This document shows, piece by piece, positions 34,571-46,137 of a stretch of 64,000 bases of DNA; the first letter of the stretch is position 1, and each line of letters begins with the position of its first letter. The notes below the pieces were generated by a model. It had not been told where the DNA came from, did no database searches, and saw only the letters and a list, made by a program, of their open reading frames with translations. The position numbers and the translations under genes were made by a program. The stretch is from assembly GCA_003952965.2 (NCBI GenBank), contig CM025849.1, forward strand, positions 33,768,341 to 33,832,340. The letters are read 5' to 3'. This DNA comes from Morella rubra (Eukaryota > Streptophyta > Magnoliopsida > Fagales > Myricaceae).

Positions 34571-34941
34571 CATTAAAATTAAGGATTAAAGACTTTTTTT
34601 TCTTGGATTTTACACTTTCTTTTTAAATGGTCCTCGGATTTCATCATGATCACCAATAGTATTTGAATTTTTCTATTTTGTCAAAAATATCATTCCGTTA
34701 GTTTTAAATCTAGTTACTTGATGATGATACATCATACATATTACGACCAATCAGGTTTCGACACATAATTGTTGTTCTGGGCCTAACGTGTAAGGTTTGT
34801 TAAGTGACTATATTTGAGGTTAACGAAAAGACCGTATTGATAAAATTAAAAAACTCAGACTAGTGGTGACTAAAAAGAAAACTCAGAGACTAATTTTTAA
34901 AAGTGTGTAAAATTTAGAGACTAAAAAAGCCTTTAACCCTA
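34571..34941. mobile_element. MITE-like foldback element, fuller copy
   Basis: The left end (aaggattaaagac, then ggattttacactttct) pairs with the right end (agtgtgtaaaatttagagac, then aaaaaagcctttaaccct). The internal sequence matches 33868-34163 at reduced identity. Confidence 0.6.
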
Positions 34942-35750
34942 AAAATTGTTATCTATCCATTCATTTACTGTTTCAACATTACAAATATAAATTCTTACCA
35001 AGAATAAGAAGTAAACGTGGGATTTTCTTTCACCTCTCATGAAAATTCTTTGATGGCTGTTTGTTTTCACATAAAATAACATAAATAAAAAACATTTTTG
35101 GAACAAAATTATTAACTTTTTGGTATTTGGTCGATGTCTTAAAAATAGATTTTTTTTGGTGTTTAGTTCTATTTGTTATTGTTTGATTTGAAGTCTATCT
35201 TAGCTTCTCATAGTTTTATTCAAAACAGACTATTGTGTGAAGAAGAGAGGTTAAAAATGACTACATCTTCTAAAGAGGCCTATTTTTTATGGACTCTATT
35301 TAAAATGTTGGATTCATTTAAATTTTTTATTATCATCGTAGATAATAAATAAATAAAAAGTGACTATTGAGCGCCTCAACTATCTTCAACCAAAACTATA
35401 ACTCGAAAACAAAAAATTGAATAATTAACAATCCGAGGTCAACTAGAAGTAGGAAGAATGAAATAGGGAATGGGGAGGAAAACGGCGTCGTTCTAGCAAT
35501 CGCCGACGCCGCCTGGCGCCTGGGAACAAAGACCATTGGGCGCGTTATTGCCTAAACAGAAACCAACGAAGAACCGAAAATGCATAAATGGAAAAGGTAC
35601 AATTTTAAGGTCAAATAAAAATAGGGAAAGGAAAATATAGATTATAGCCAATGGAAACGCCGCCGTTTATTGCCATTTTGCTTACTGCGAAGTGCGAACC
35701 GAACCAGCCCGCAGGACGTTAACATACGTCTCGAGAGAGAAGAAAGAAAG
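34942..35750. other. Intergenic DNA upstream of SMG7
   Basis: AT-rich with no convincing ORF. A short GC-rich patch occurs near 35475-35530 (gaaaacggcgtcgttctagc and cgccgacgccgcctggcgcc), which may belong to the promoter region of SMG7. Confidence 0.45.
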
Positions 35751-35759
35751 CACGTTGAT

Positions 35760-35958
35760 ATAATTCTATAAAATTTCTAACCTCATCCCCTTTTCTACCC
35801 AGGACCAAACACCTCTCTGTCTCTCTCTTTCTCTCTCCTCCTTTCTCTCTCTCTCTCTCTCTCTTTAAACGAGCCAAACCCTAACAAGGACTTTCGTCTT
35901 CTCCACAATCTGATGCTGTGATTCGAGATATTTTATCTGGGTGGATCCGATTCGCGAG
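35760..35958 (+). promoter_or_regulatory. SMG7: SMG7 core promoter and first 5'-UTR exon
   Basis: A TATA-like ctataaaat lies at 35766-35774. It is followed by a long CT-rich leader (about 35812-35863) typical of plant 5' UTRs, and a donor gcgag|gtgatt at 35958/35959. The transcription start is inferred to be near 35800. Confidence 0.6.
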
Positions 35959-37541
35959 GTGATTTCTTCATTTTATTGTCTTTTGTAATTTTGACGTTTA
36001 TTCTTCTGCTTGTGGAATTTAAGAATTGTTTTGTTTTTGAAATTTGCATCCAATTTGATCTAATTGTGGCACAATTTATGGCAATATCTGATCTGGTTTT
36101 CTTTCTCTTTGTTTCAATTTCTTTCTGGTTCAGTGCTTTATCAACGTGAGTTTCTTGTTTCTACGGAATTGTTTCACTGTTTTACCCTGCGTTTGGACGC
36201 CGATAAAATCGAGGAAACGATAAAGAAAAACGGAAAATAAATTGAACCATAATCTGTCTAATTGAGTCGAACATTGTGCCAGGCTCAAAAGGCGAAGGTT
36301 ATTTTTTTCGTTTTCTTTTAATTTTTGGTCAAGAATCCCGTCTCGGGGTCCGGTAACCAGTCATAAATTTTGGAAATTTTATTTTCACCCTTTCTCAGAA
36401 GTCGAACAGTGGGCTTGTCACAATTGTGGAAGATGATATATATTGCTGGAATCCGGAGTTAAATATCGTGATTACTCTAACTGGGGGTTTGTTTCTTACT
36501 GTTGTCTTTCGTTCTGAATGTTAGATACGGCTTCGGTTTTGCATATACAATTAAATCTTTTTATTTCAGTTTAAGGAGGATCACTATGTTCTTAATGGTA
36601 GACATGGCTTCGCGTTTGCATATGCAAGTAATTGTTTTATTTAAGTTTTAGGAAGATCACTATGCACAGAAGAATCATGGTCTCAAGATGTGTTACAGGG
36701 GTTTAGAAGTTTTTGGGGAAATATCTTTGGAAATTATTTGAAACTCGTGAGATTTTGAAGAAAGATGGTTTTGGTTAAGTTTTTTGCTAGTTTACGAGTA
36801 GAGTGTTATTGAGATAATCACAGTTTTCTTTCTGATTTCATCTTGTCTTTTACAAATTTAAACATCGCCGTTGATGAGCTGCCTTTAATCAAGGATTACA
36901 ACCTGATTGATCATTTATGAGGTTGTATTTTTATCTATGTAAGCAGGCTACTTTAATTTGAGAGAAAATGAGAACAGGAAAAAGAAGCTTGTAGTATCTT
37001 TAAAGGTATGTTTAATGTAATGGAGAAAAATGATGAAGGAACTCGGAAAAGAAGTTTGTAGTACCTTTAAAGCAAGATTTAATTGAATAGAGAAAAAAGA
37101 CAAAGGAATTCCAAGCAAAATATATGGCCTCCTGAGATTATGTTAGCAGTGGTTTGTCAATATCCTTGGTGCTGGACATAACCATTCTTTCCAATTCTCT
37201 CCACATTGTCCTCAATTTCCAATGGAATTTCAATAGTCATATTTGCTTCTATCACAATCCACTTAGTGAGATTTGTGCCCACTTTCTTATCTTTCCTCTT
37301 CTCAATCTAAAACAGTGGGTCTCCAAATGAGTAACAGTTAAAACTCTGTGTTCGATTATTGATGATGTTGACCACTGGTTATATTTCTTTTCATTTTCAT
37401 GTGGTGAATTTGATGCGGATTGGTTCACTTGAGAGTGCCCAGGAATTCTTCTCTTTCTTTCATCACTCTTTATTGGAAATCTGTACCCATTTTCTTGTTT
37501 GTCTTGGAACTGATGATTGTGTGCCTGGAAATGTCCTGCAG
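35959..37541 (+). other. SMG7: SMG7 5'-UTR intron
   Basis: The donor at 35959 and acceptor tcctgcag ending at 37541 define an intron of 1583 bp directly upstream of the exon that carries the start codon. Leader introns often raise expression in plants. No element is recognised in it. Confidence 0.6.
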
Positions 37542-37546
37542 TTTTA

Positions 37547-37591
37547 ATGCTGTTTGAAGTTGGGCGTTCATATTAAATGGATGATGGTTGA
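37547..37591 (+). promoter_or_regulatory. SMG7: Two upstream ORFs at the SMG7 start
   Basis: An ATG at 37547 opens a 9-codon ORF ending TAA at 37574-37576. The next ATG, at 37577, opens a 4-codon ORF ending TGA at 37591 that overlaps the main start codon (37581) in another frame. They are likely to dampen translation or mark the transcript for decay (inference). Confidence 0.6.
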
Positions 37592-40500
37592 AGAGATGGA
37601 TAAAATATCTGCTCCTTCATCAAGGGAGCGTGCCCAACGCCTTTATGAGAAGGTATCACTTTTCCCCCCACTAAAAATTGAGCTTTTACCGTCCTAGTTA
37701 TGGGGCACAGTCGTCTAATTAAGAAGCAACTCATTTGTGGCTGCCTAGACAGAAAAGAAAAAAACTAATTTGTGGCCGGTAAAATTGTCACTGAAGATTT
37801 TCGCTTGGTGAATTTCTCTCCCTCTCTCTTTTTCTCGCTGTTAGTTTGCACAAAATATCATTTCTTTAAGACGACATTTTCCTTTATACAGAATATGGAA
37901 TTGGAGAATAGGCGTCGGAGGTCTGCCCAGGCACGAATCCCATCGGATCCCAATGCTTGGCAACAGATGCGTGAGAATTATGAAGCGATAATTCTTGAGG
38001 ATCATGCTTTCTCTGAGCAGCACAACATTGAATATGCTTTATGGCAGTTGCATTACAAGAGAATTGAGGAATTGAGAGCACACTTTAGTGCTGCTCTAAC
38101 TTCTGCAGGCTCAAACACATCACAGGGTGGGAAAGGCCCTGCACGACCTGATCGAGTTGCAAAAATAAAACTGCAATTCAAAACCTTCCTATCAGAGGCA
38201 ACTGGGTTTTACCATGATCTAATTTTGAAGACCAGAGCTAAGTATGGGCTTCCTCTGGGTAATTTCACTGAAGATTCAGAAAATCGAATGGTAACGGAGA
38301 AAGATGTGAAGAAATCTGCTGAAATGAAAAAAGGTCTGATATCTTGTCATCGTTGTCTAATATACTTAGGTGACCTTGCCCGTTACAAAGGATTATATGG
38401 GGAGGGTGACTCTAAGAGTCGCGAGTTTGCGGCAGCTTCAAGTTACTATTTGCAAGCTGCATCTCTTTGGCCATCTAGTGGGAATCCTCATCATCAGGTT
38501 TTACCTCCGTTGCTATTCTGATGTTTATCCTAATATATCCTAATTGTTGATTGTGACATTCTCCATTATTGTCTCAGCTGGCTATATTGGCTTCCTATTC
38601 GGGAGATGAACTGGTGGCTGTTTATCGATATTTTAGGAGTCTGGCAGTGGATAGTCCCTTTTCAACTGCGAGAGATAACCTGATTGTTGCATTTGAGAAG
38701 GTATCAATTTGAGTTTATTGGTCCAGTAAACATAGTCTTTGTTGAGATGTTTCTTTTCTTGAAAAAAAGTTTAATAGCATTTGTACAGATATTGTTAATT
38801 TCTTACCTATATGAGTTCTTTGTTGTGTTCTGATGACTTAACGGTGGGCCATTAAACATCTTTCACTGCATTCGGCAGTTTTCTTGATTATTTACCAATT
38901 TAGCAAATGAAGTGCTTCTCGTATTATGGAACCGTAAAAGCTCTCTACATTTGTGTAACAGTGGAAACCTTGTGTTTGATCTTGAAGACACGAACCACAT
39001 GACATCAGTGGATATTTATATGTTGGTGGATTTGGGATGCACAAACCTTATTTAAGGGAAACACACTCATTCTAAAATTTTATATTGGATAATATCACTT
39101 GAAATATTTACCTAAGTCTTGTTCTGAACTAATTATGATTGGGTACATTGATCTTACGAGACTTTGGTTCCCATACGTTAGGCATCATGCAAAACAATGA
39201 TTTGGGTGGAGTTGTAATAACCTAAAATCAGGTTCCATGTTATACATAACCATTTATCACATATATGCATGTATGACGTGTGGAATATGTGGTATGTATG
39301 CATGGATGTATGTAGGTATATAGTTGGATGGAAACAATAAATAGGATCTTCTTTCAACTACAATATTTTCAAATTTCTTTTCAAGTAATGAAATAGCTTG
39401 TTGGATATGCTTTTTTTTGAAATACTAATTGGTGGCTGACTCTTACAATCATTTAAGTTCCGAGTCTCACATTTTTGGATCTGAGATGGAATGAATAAAC
39501 AAGCAGAACTATTATAACTGTTAAGTTTATTTTAGGCTGAATTACTCCATTGGTCCTGTGGTATGTTGAAATCTCAAACTGATTCTTAGGGTATTTTACG
39601 TCCTAAAGTAATCCATGTGAAATATTACCATCCCAATACAGTCCTTTCCGTCAATTGATGCTTGTATCTAGATGGCAAAGTCCTACGTGGCTAATGGGGA
39701 TATATCATAACCCAGACGTCCATGTGTTCATTTCCCGTGCTAAAAAATTAATGAGTACCGCCCTGGTGTATGCTGCCATGTCAGAGTGGATGTCCTGGCT
39801 AGATCAGATTTGTCACATGGAGGTGACACTCATTAATTTTTTACCATGAGATGTGTTCCCGTTAGCCACGTTAGACTTTGCTATCCAGATGCAGGCATTA
39901 GTTAGATGGAAAGAGCTATGTTGGCATAACAATATTCTACAGGAACTACTTTTGGATGAAAAATTACCTTGTTGACTAGTTTGGGATCTCAAAATACCAC
40001 AAGGACCAGTGAAGTAATTATGCCTTTATTTTAATTAGTGGTTGAATGAATTGTGTGATGACAATTACTGAAGTTTGTGGGCTTTTGACTCTCATCAGAT
40101 TTATATAGTTGTTTTTTTTGGGACCCAAACTATAAGCTATTTTCAGTTGGACCAGTGAAGTAATTATGCCTTTATTTTAATTAGTGGTTGAATGAATTGT
40201 GTGATGACAATTACTGAAGTTTGTGGGCTTTTGACTCTCATCAGATTTATATGGTTGTTTTTTTTTTGGACCCAAACTATAAGCTATTTTCAGTTTTACG
40301 CTTCTGTTTTCAGTCATTGTTTCTGCACCCATAAAATAACTCTTCAGGTTGACCTTAATATGCTTCTCTTTCTTTTTCATTTTTTCTTGGCGCTCTTGGT
40401 AGAATCGTCAGAGTTACTCTCAACTGTCCGAGGATATTAAAGCTTCTGCAGTCAAGGAGTTGCCTGTTCGGTTGACTGGGAATGGAAGAGGGAGAGGGGA

Positions 40501-42683
40501 AGCGAAACTTGCATCAAAAGATAACAACTTAGAAGGCAGCCAGGTTAAGGACGGAACATCCAATGTGCTTGACACCTATAAATCCTTCTGCATCCGTTTT
40601 GTTCGCCTCAATGGCATTCTTTTCACACGCACAAGGTATTTTATCTGGAACCTTTTCAAATATGGATATATAATTTGCTGAACATTGTGGACTGACTCTG
40701 TCTCTCATCTGTGTGTGGTATTCTGGCTTTATGATTTCTAGCCTCGAGACAGTTGCAGAAGTTCTCGCTGTGGTTAGCAGTGGACTGCGTGAGCTTCTGT
40801 CCACTGGGACTGAAGAAGTGCTGAATTTTGGTGCTGATGCTCTTGAAAATGGACTTCTCATTGTTAGGCTGATCGCCATTCTTGTATTCACAGTTCACAA
40901 TGTAAGAAGGGAGACTGATGGTCAGTCATATTCGGAAATTGTACAGCGTGCTGTTCTACTTCGAAATGCATTTACGGCAGTTTTTGAGTTGATGGGGCAC
41001 ATATTGGAGAGATGTGTGCAGCTGCGAGATCCTTCTTCAAGTTACCTCTTACCTGGCATTCTGGTGTTTGTTGAATGGTTGGCATGTTGTCCAGATATTG
41101 TGGCAGGCAGTGATGTGGATGAAAAACAGGAAACTGTTAGATCAAGATTTTGGAAAAATTGCATCTCTTTCTGGAATAAGCTGTTGTTCAATGAACTTGT
41201 GTCCCTAGATGATGATGAAGATGAGTCTTGCTTTAATAACTTAAGCAGGTATGAAGAAGAGGAAACTGAAAACCGGCGTGCTTTGTGGGAGGACTTTGAG
41301 TTAAGAGGATTCGTGCCGCTTCTTCCTGCACAAACCATTTTGGATTTTTCAGGGAAGCAGTCCTTTGGAGGCGATGGCACTAAGGAAAAAATGGCACGTG
41401 TAAAAAGAATTCTAGCCGCTGGGAAGGCTCTAGCAAATGTTGTTAGGGTGGATCAAGAGACTGTGCGTTATGATTCAAAGGTCAAGAAATTTGTTATTGG
41501 TGTTGAGCCTCAGATCTCAGATGATCGTATGCTTACTAACACCTATGCGGCAATTCATACCAATGGTATAATGTATGAAAAACAGATGGAGAAAACAACA
41601 AATTTTGGTGTTCTGCCGCCTAATCCTGGGTCATACATGGATGGAGAAGAGGAGGATGAAGTAATAGTTTTTAAGCCAACAGTGGCGGAGAGGCAATCGG
41701 AGGTGATTGGTTTGGAGTGGACCCCTTATGAGGGCCTAGAGCCTGGTCAACATGCTTCTGCAGATGATCTGAGATTTGTTAGTAGTTCTGTTTCAGCCCC
41801 CATAGGTAATCTTCAGCAGCAGAATGTTCTTGGTGCAGGTTCCCAAGTGCCTGCATCTGTTAGTAATATAGTTCCTCATTATCTCCAACCAATTCCATCT
41901 TATGCTTCAAAATCCTTGGTGGAAGAGGAAGCTCTTCTTGCTAAGGACTTGAAAGGTCTAAGGTTTTTGGAAAATGGACATGTTGTGAAATCTGAGCTAC
42001 AAGATATCAGCATACCTAATCCTACTGCTCTGTCAGCTTCCATCCAACAAGCTGTTAGTGCTAACGCTAATGGTTTGTCTTACGGTTTTTCCAGAGGTCC
42101 AGAAGCTGTGATGCTACCCAAGATGGATGCATTTGCATCTTCTGGGCTTATGTCTGACCATATGGCCGTAAAGGTATCATCAGCGTTGCCAGCAGGTTTG
42201 AGAAAAAATCCAGTTAGTCGGCCTGTTAGGCACATTGGGCCTCCACCTGGTTTTACCTCTGTTCGCTCCAAGCAAGTTAATGAACCCTTTTCAGGTTCAG
42301 AGTTGGTGACTGAGAATCCACTAATGGATGATTATAGCTGGTTGGATGGATATCAGTTGCCATCGGTGACAAAAGACTCTGGGCCAAATAGTTCCATCAA
42401 TTTCCCCCCTTACTCAAATTCCCTGCCTATCAATGTCAGCAATGGCTTGAGTGGGACGGTCAGCTTTCCATTTCCTGGAAAGCAAGTTCCCACCATGCCA
42501 TTCCCAGCAGAAAAACAAAAAGGCTGGCAAGAATACCAGGTGCTTGAACAGCTAAATCTACACCCTGAACAGCAGTTGCAGCAACAGCATCAGCATCCAC
42601 TCATCAATGGAAATCAGCGCTTTCCTCCACCACCTGAGCAATATCAAGGGCACTCTATTTGGACAGGTCGTTACTTCGTGTGA
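37581..42683 (+). CDS. SMG7: SMG7, nonsense-mediated mRNA decay factor (EST1/14-3-3-like)
   Basis: Binds phosphorylated UPF1 and sends aberrant transcripts to decay. In plants it also acts at meiotic exit. Exons are 37581-37652, 37892-38497, 38578-38700, 40403-40635 and 40742-42683, joining in frame to about 991 residues, close to Arabidopsis SMG7. The N-terminus (SAPSSRERAQRLYEKN, then NAWQQMRENYEAIILEDHAF) and the tetratricopeptide-type helices (HNIEYALWQLHYKRIEELRA, CHRCLIYLGDLARYK, YYLQAASLWPSSGNPHHQLA) form the 14-3-3-like domain, with the EST1-type helical domain after it. The long last exon holds the acidic and low-complexity C-terminus, ending SIWTGRYFV-stop. ATG 37581 was chosen because it starts the conserved peptide; upstream ATGs are out of frame. 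A MITE and a 142-bp duplication lie in intron 3 (after coding exon 3). The 3' part is repeated in the inverted arm. Confidence 0.93.
39538..40022. mobile_element. Foldback MITE-like element in SMG7 intron
   Basis: The left end attactccattggtcctgtg and right end cacaaggaccagtgaagtaat are inverted repeats, extended inward by atctcaaactgat and agtttgggatctc. It is about 480 bp and non-coding. Confidence 0.75.
40007..40290 (+). repeat. 142-bp tandem duplication in SMG7 intron
   Basis: The segment starting ggaccagtgaagtaattatg at 40007 is repeated at 40150 with almost no change, ending at aagctattttcag each time. The first copy overlaps the right end of the foldback element. Confidence 0.9.
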
Positions 42684-43200
42684 TGTCAATGTGAGAGTTT
42701 AGGCGGTAAGATCAAATTCTCTGCGCCTGAAGTTGTAGTTGATAGTTACTACTTCCATTGTCTTATCGGTATTATTGTCGTCATATTTAGAGTTCATTAT
42801 TGATTATTATATTTAGAAACTTTTTCTGATCTGACATGCTACCATTCCTCAGGTCCTTGAAAATGATTCTGGTGAATGTACTGCATCCTTTTGCAACCCA
42901 ATTTAAACTCCAACTTTGTAGCCTTGTCAATGTTGAATATTTGTTGGAGCAGGGGTGGCATCAGCTTTCTTGCTGGCACTTACTTCTAGACAGGTGAGTA
43001 CTTTTCTAATTATATATTTGCACATATACGTTCATTAGCAGTGTGTGTGTATATGTTGATGGGTGGGTGTGTAATGTGTACGCACAGGAGTTCTTGTTCG
43101 AGTAGGAAGATCCTAGATGTTTCTTCGAAGTTTTTGTTCCCCTGTTGCCAAGCCTTGATTCGCTAATTGTCAACAAGAACACATGCATTACCTATTGAGT
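42684..43200 (+). promoter_or_regulatory. SMG7: SMG7 3' UTR with introns (predicted NMD autoregulation)
   Basis: After the stop, a donor ggcg|gtaaga lies at 42706 and an acceptor cctcag ends at 42852. The next exon ends with a strong donor gacag|gtgagta at 42994. The second junction would lie about 163 nt after the stop codon in the mRNA, beyond the roughly 50-nt limit at which a downstream junction marks a transcript for decay. Plant SMG7 transcripts are known to be NMD targets through 3'-UTR introns. The downstream acceptor is not located. Confidence 0.65.
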
Positions 43201-43476
43201 TGGTTGATATTTAGGGTTCTCAGTGATATATAAGTACTATATCTGTTATGCGTAGCCATTAGCCTGTAGCTTGGGCTTTTTATGACTGGTAAACTATTTC
43301 CTATAGAAGGCAAACGGTTCTATTTGTAGGTTTCGAGTCCTTCTAGTCCTAGATTACCTTCTCCTTTGATGTTTCTCCAAGTATTTTTTTCTTGAAAGAG
43401 AAAAGATGATAGGTTTAGTACATAGAATCTTGCATGATTAGAGAGTGTTATTGTACTCGGAGAAAAAAGTGGGAAT

Positions 43477-43872
43477 ATGTGTGCTTTTTTTTTCCCTCGG
43501 GGTGAGGTCCGTTTCATTGGAAAATACCAAATACGCTATCTTGGGCCCAAGCATCAAAATTTTCTCAATGTCGTAGAGGAGGTAGGGGGAGATCAAGTCT
43601 GTGGTTGCCCTATGTTTCAGCTTTACTGTAAGCTGAAGAAACTTAAGATTGCCTTAAGACAACTTAACAAGGAAGCTTTTTCTAATATCTCAGGGAGAGT
43701 TGAGAATGCTAGAACAAATATTAATACAATGCAGATGCTGCTGCAGGAGAATTCACTGAATTCCATGTTGCTAAGAGACGTGACTGAAGCAGTCAAGAAA
43801 TACTCGTCCCTCCTAAGGGCTGAGAAGAAATTTTATAAGCAGAAAGGGAGGATTCAGTGGCTGAACCTTTGA
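43477..43872 (+). pseudogene. Non-LTR retrotransposon (LINE) ORF2 fragment
   Basis: The translated stretch LKIALRQLNKEAFSNISGRV through KKFYKQKGRIQWLNL matches the linker between endonuclease and reverse transcriptase in plant LINEs. The usual Gly of the WLxxGD motif is replaced by TGA at 43870-43872, with gaccaagac following. No reverse-transcriptase core is seen, so this is a dead fragment. It is repeated at 60447-60842 on the minus strand. Confidence 0.75.
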
Positions 43873-44661
43873 GACCAAGACGGAACCTCTTAAGTTGTTA
43901 ATATTGGCCCTAGATAATGAAATCATCTAGAGCACTCATCCAAGGAAGCCAGTCATTAGATAAATTGTCAATATTGGTCTAGATAACTTTACTTTGCGTC
44001 ATATTTTGTGCTGGTTGCCTCACTTTTGTTTGGTGCAAACTTCAAATATGGTCATATGACAACTAACCAAGTGATTCATAAAAGTATCTGGATATGTCTG
44101 CATAAGTGTAGGCGATGTAAAAGATCTAACCATGACATCCCTGTTGGCCAAAGTGTTCATATCTTCTTTCAGTGCATCAGATATATTTTGGCAGTTTAGT
44201 GAGGACTTAGTGGTTGGAAGCTGGTAATAAACTCTATTGCTTTACTAATTATGTTGTGAGTTTGGAGGTGATTAGTTGAAGTATATAATGGTTGGCCACT
44301 CGTATTTCAGGTTAGCTTATTGAAATTAGTGGAGAGGCGGAGGAATAATATGATGTATATCTGAAAAAATGCTTTAGTAGATTTCTTGCAGGGGAAGTAG
44401 ACCTCGCTGTGGTTGTCATTATAGTTGTGAGAGGATGAAATCTGTTTTGGTCTGCACCAGCCGTGCTTGAATCGGCATGTAGCAGTACTACCTATTATCT
44501 GCATCTATCCATCCTCAATGTCTAGATAGACTACATTATGAGAGGGAACTTTTGATCCTAGTATCAGCTGAATTTTATGCTTGCCATCTTTCTCTTGTAT
44601 GATACGTACAGATTCTGTTGGTTTGGTGCGGGCTCTACACTAAAAAATCTTCTACATTTGG

Positions 44662-44880
44662 TTGGTCTAATACTCGAATTTCCTCCTTTTGTTTCTATTT
44701 TTTTTCTACAGAATCATCGAGCTCTCCAGCCTGGAGGGAGGGAATACGGAAACATCGCGAAGTTCGTAACGGTTGGTCTAATACTCGAATTTCCTTTTTT
44801 TTTTTTGACAGAATTCATTGAGCTCTCCAGCCTGGAGGGAGGGAAATATGGAAAGATCTCGAAGTTTGTAAGAAGTAAAT
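44662..44880 (+). repeat. 111-bp tandem duplication
   Basis: ttggtctaatactcgaattt recurs at 44662 and 44773. Both copies contain gagctctccagcctggaggg. The second copy has a longer T-tract and a small deletion. Open reading runs through both copies, but the protein resembles nothing I know. The mirror copy is at about 59439-59657. Confidence 0.85.
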
Positions 44881-45680
44881 GCCTTTATCTGGTTACTTGG
44901 GATGGATAGAACGTGTTAATAAGATCATCTGTTGGTTGTGGCCGTTATGTCTCAAGCAATTGGTGGAATAAAGATGTGCTCCCCCATTCTACTCAACTGT
45001 TACGATAGTCAAGCTGTCAAAAACTTTGCTACAGTCTTCATCTGGCAGCAGATAATACGTAATGCTTCTTGACTGAGCTCTTTGCTGTGAAGGTTTGACA
45101 GACTTCAGTTGGGAAGGTTGCTGGTTGTGATCTGGGTATCAGCAATTTGGACAGCGGGATATATGATTGGATGCATCTTGAAGAGTATATTTGGGTGGAG
45201 TGCTAGTGTGATGTGTATGGTCGTTGTCTCATCAGGATTAAGGACTTGTTAAATGTGGTTATTATGCTCTAGTGGGCTATTATATATCGTTTAGTACACG
45301 ATACGTGATATTTTCATGGCATTTTCATGGCGAAGTCGGGTTTGACTCGAACTTTTTATGAATAAATAATCTGCCGTGCTATCGTTAAGAGTCTGGATAA
45401 TCTTCTGTGATCAGATTTGGTTTATTTCCTCTACAATGTTGTAATGGAATTGATAGCAACCAGTGGTTACAATTCTCTTCCTAAGAAATAACTTTGTTAT
45501 ACATCTCCTACAAGCATATACTATACCAATTGAATTATTTACAGAAGATTAGCTATAAAAAACTATTGAAAAAGAGACCAAGATGAAGTAATGGTGGAAA
45601 ACAAGTCATGCAAGTAAAGGATGAAAATAAGTGTGGACAAAGTTTTTTTGACTCTTTCAGAACATCTACGTCGCAGGGGA

Positions 45681-45899
45681 TTATTTGGTTGGAACTCCTG
45701 GGTTTGAAGTCTTGAAGTCATCTTGAACTACTCTTGCGTCTGAAAGGTTTGCTGCAGTCTGATTTCTAATTAGCAGATCGAATCTTTCCTTGTGAGCTCT
45801 CTTTAATTGCAATAATTGTGCAAGAAACTTTGTACCCATTGACTGAATAGAAAATCGTATGAGAAACCAAATCAGGTCCGTCTTCGTGGGAAAGCTCAA
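45681..45899 (-). CDS. Small hypothetical ORF (72 aa), unrecognised
   Basis: A polar, charged peptide (LLQLKRAHKERFDLLIRNQ, then VVQDDFKTSNPGVPTK-stop) whose composition looks more like coding sequence than the flanking DNA. No family is recognised. It could be the last exon of an unplaced or decayed gene. In the right arm one base is missing near 58436, so the first ten residues drop out of frame, although the rest (from MGTKFLAQ) is kept. Whether it is real is uncertain. Confidence 0.25.
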   Translation of the reverse strand: MSFPTKTDLIWFLIRFSIQSMGTKFLAQLLQLKRAHKERFDLLIRNQTAANLSDARVVQDDFKTSNPGVPTK

Positions 45900-46137
45900 A
45901 AGTGGGGTAAAAAAAAAAAACAGAGAGAGAGAGAAAAGGCTTGTCCAGTGAACAGAGTGGGAGACCGGTTGATCATGTGGTTGACAGCTGCTTTACAGAG
46001 TAAAGTCTCCACGCTCATAGCCAAAAGTGACTCAGTCGAGTTTGATTGGTACATGTGGCCTATGTGGATTGAATTTAAGTTGCTTTCTAATAATAATTGC
46101 ATGCCTCAGTCCACTAATAATAATTAAAAAAAAAAAA

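Larger units (their letters stand above)
43873..46137. other. Intergenic DNA between SMG7 and the NPC fragment, first part
   Basis: Apart from the 111-bp duplication and the small minus-strand ORF at 45681-45899, only short unrelated ORFs are present. No gene is recognised. Confidence 0.5.
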
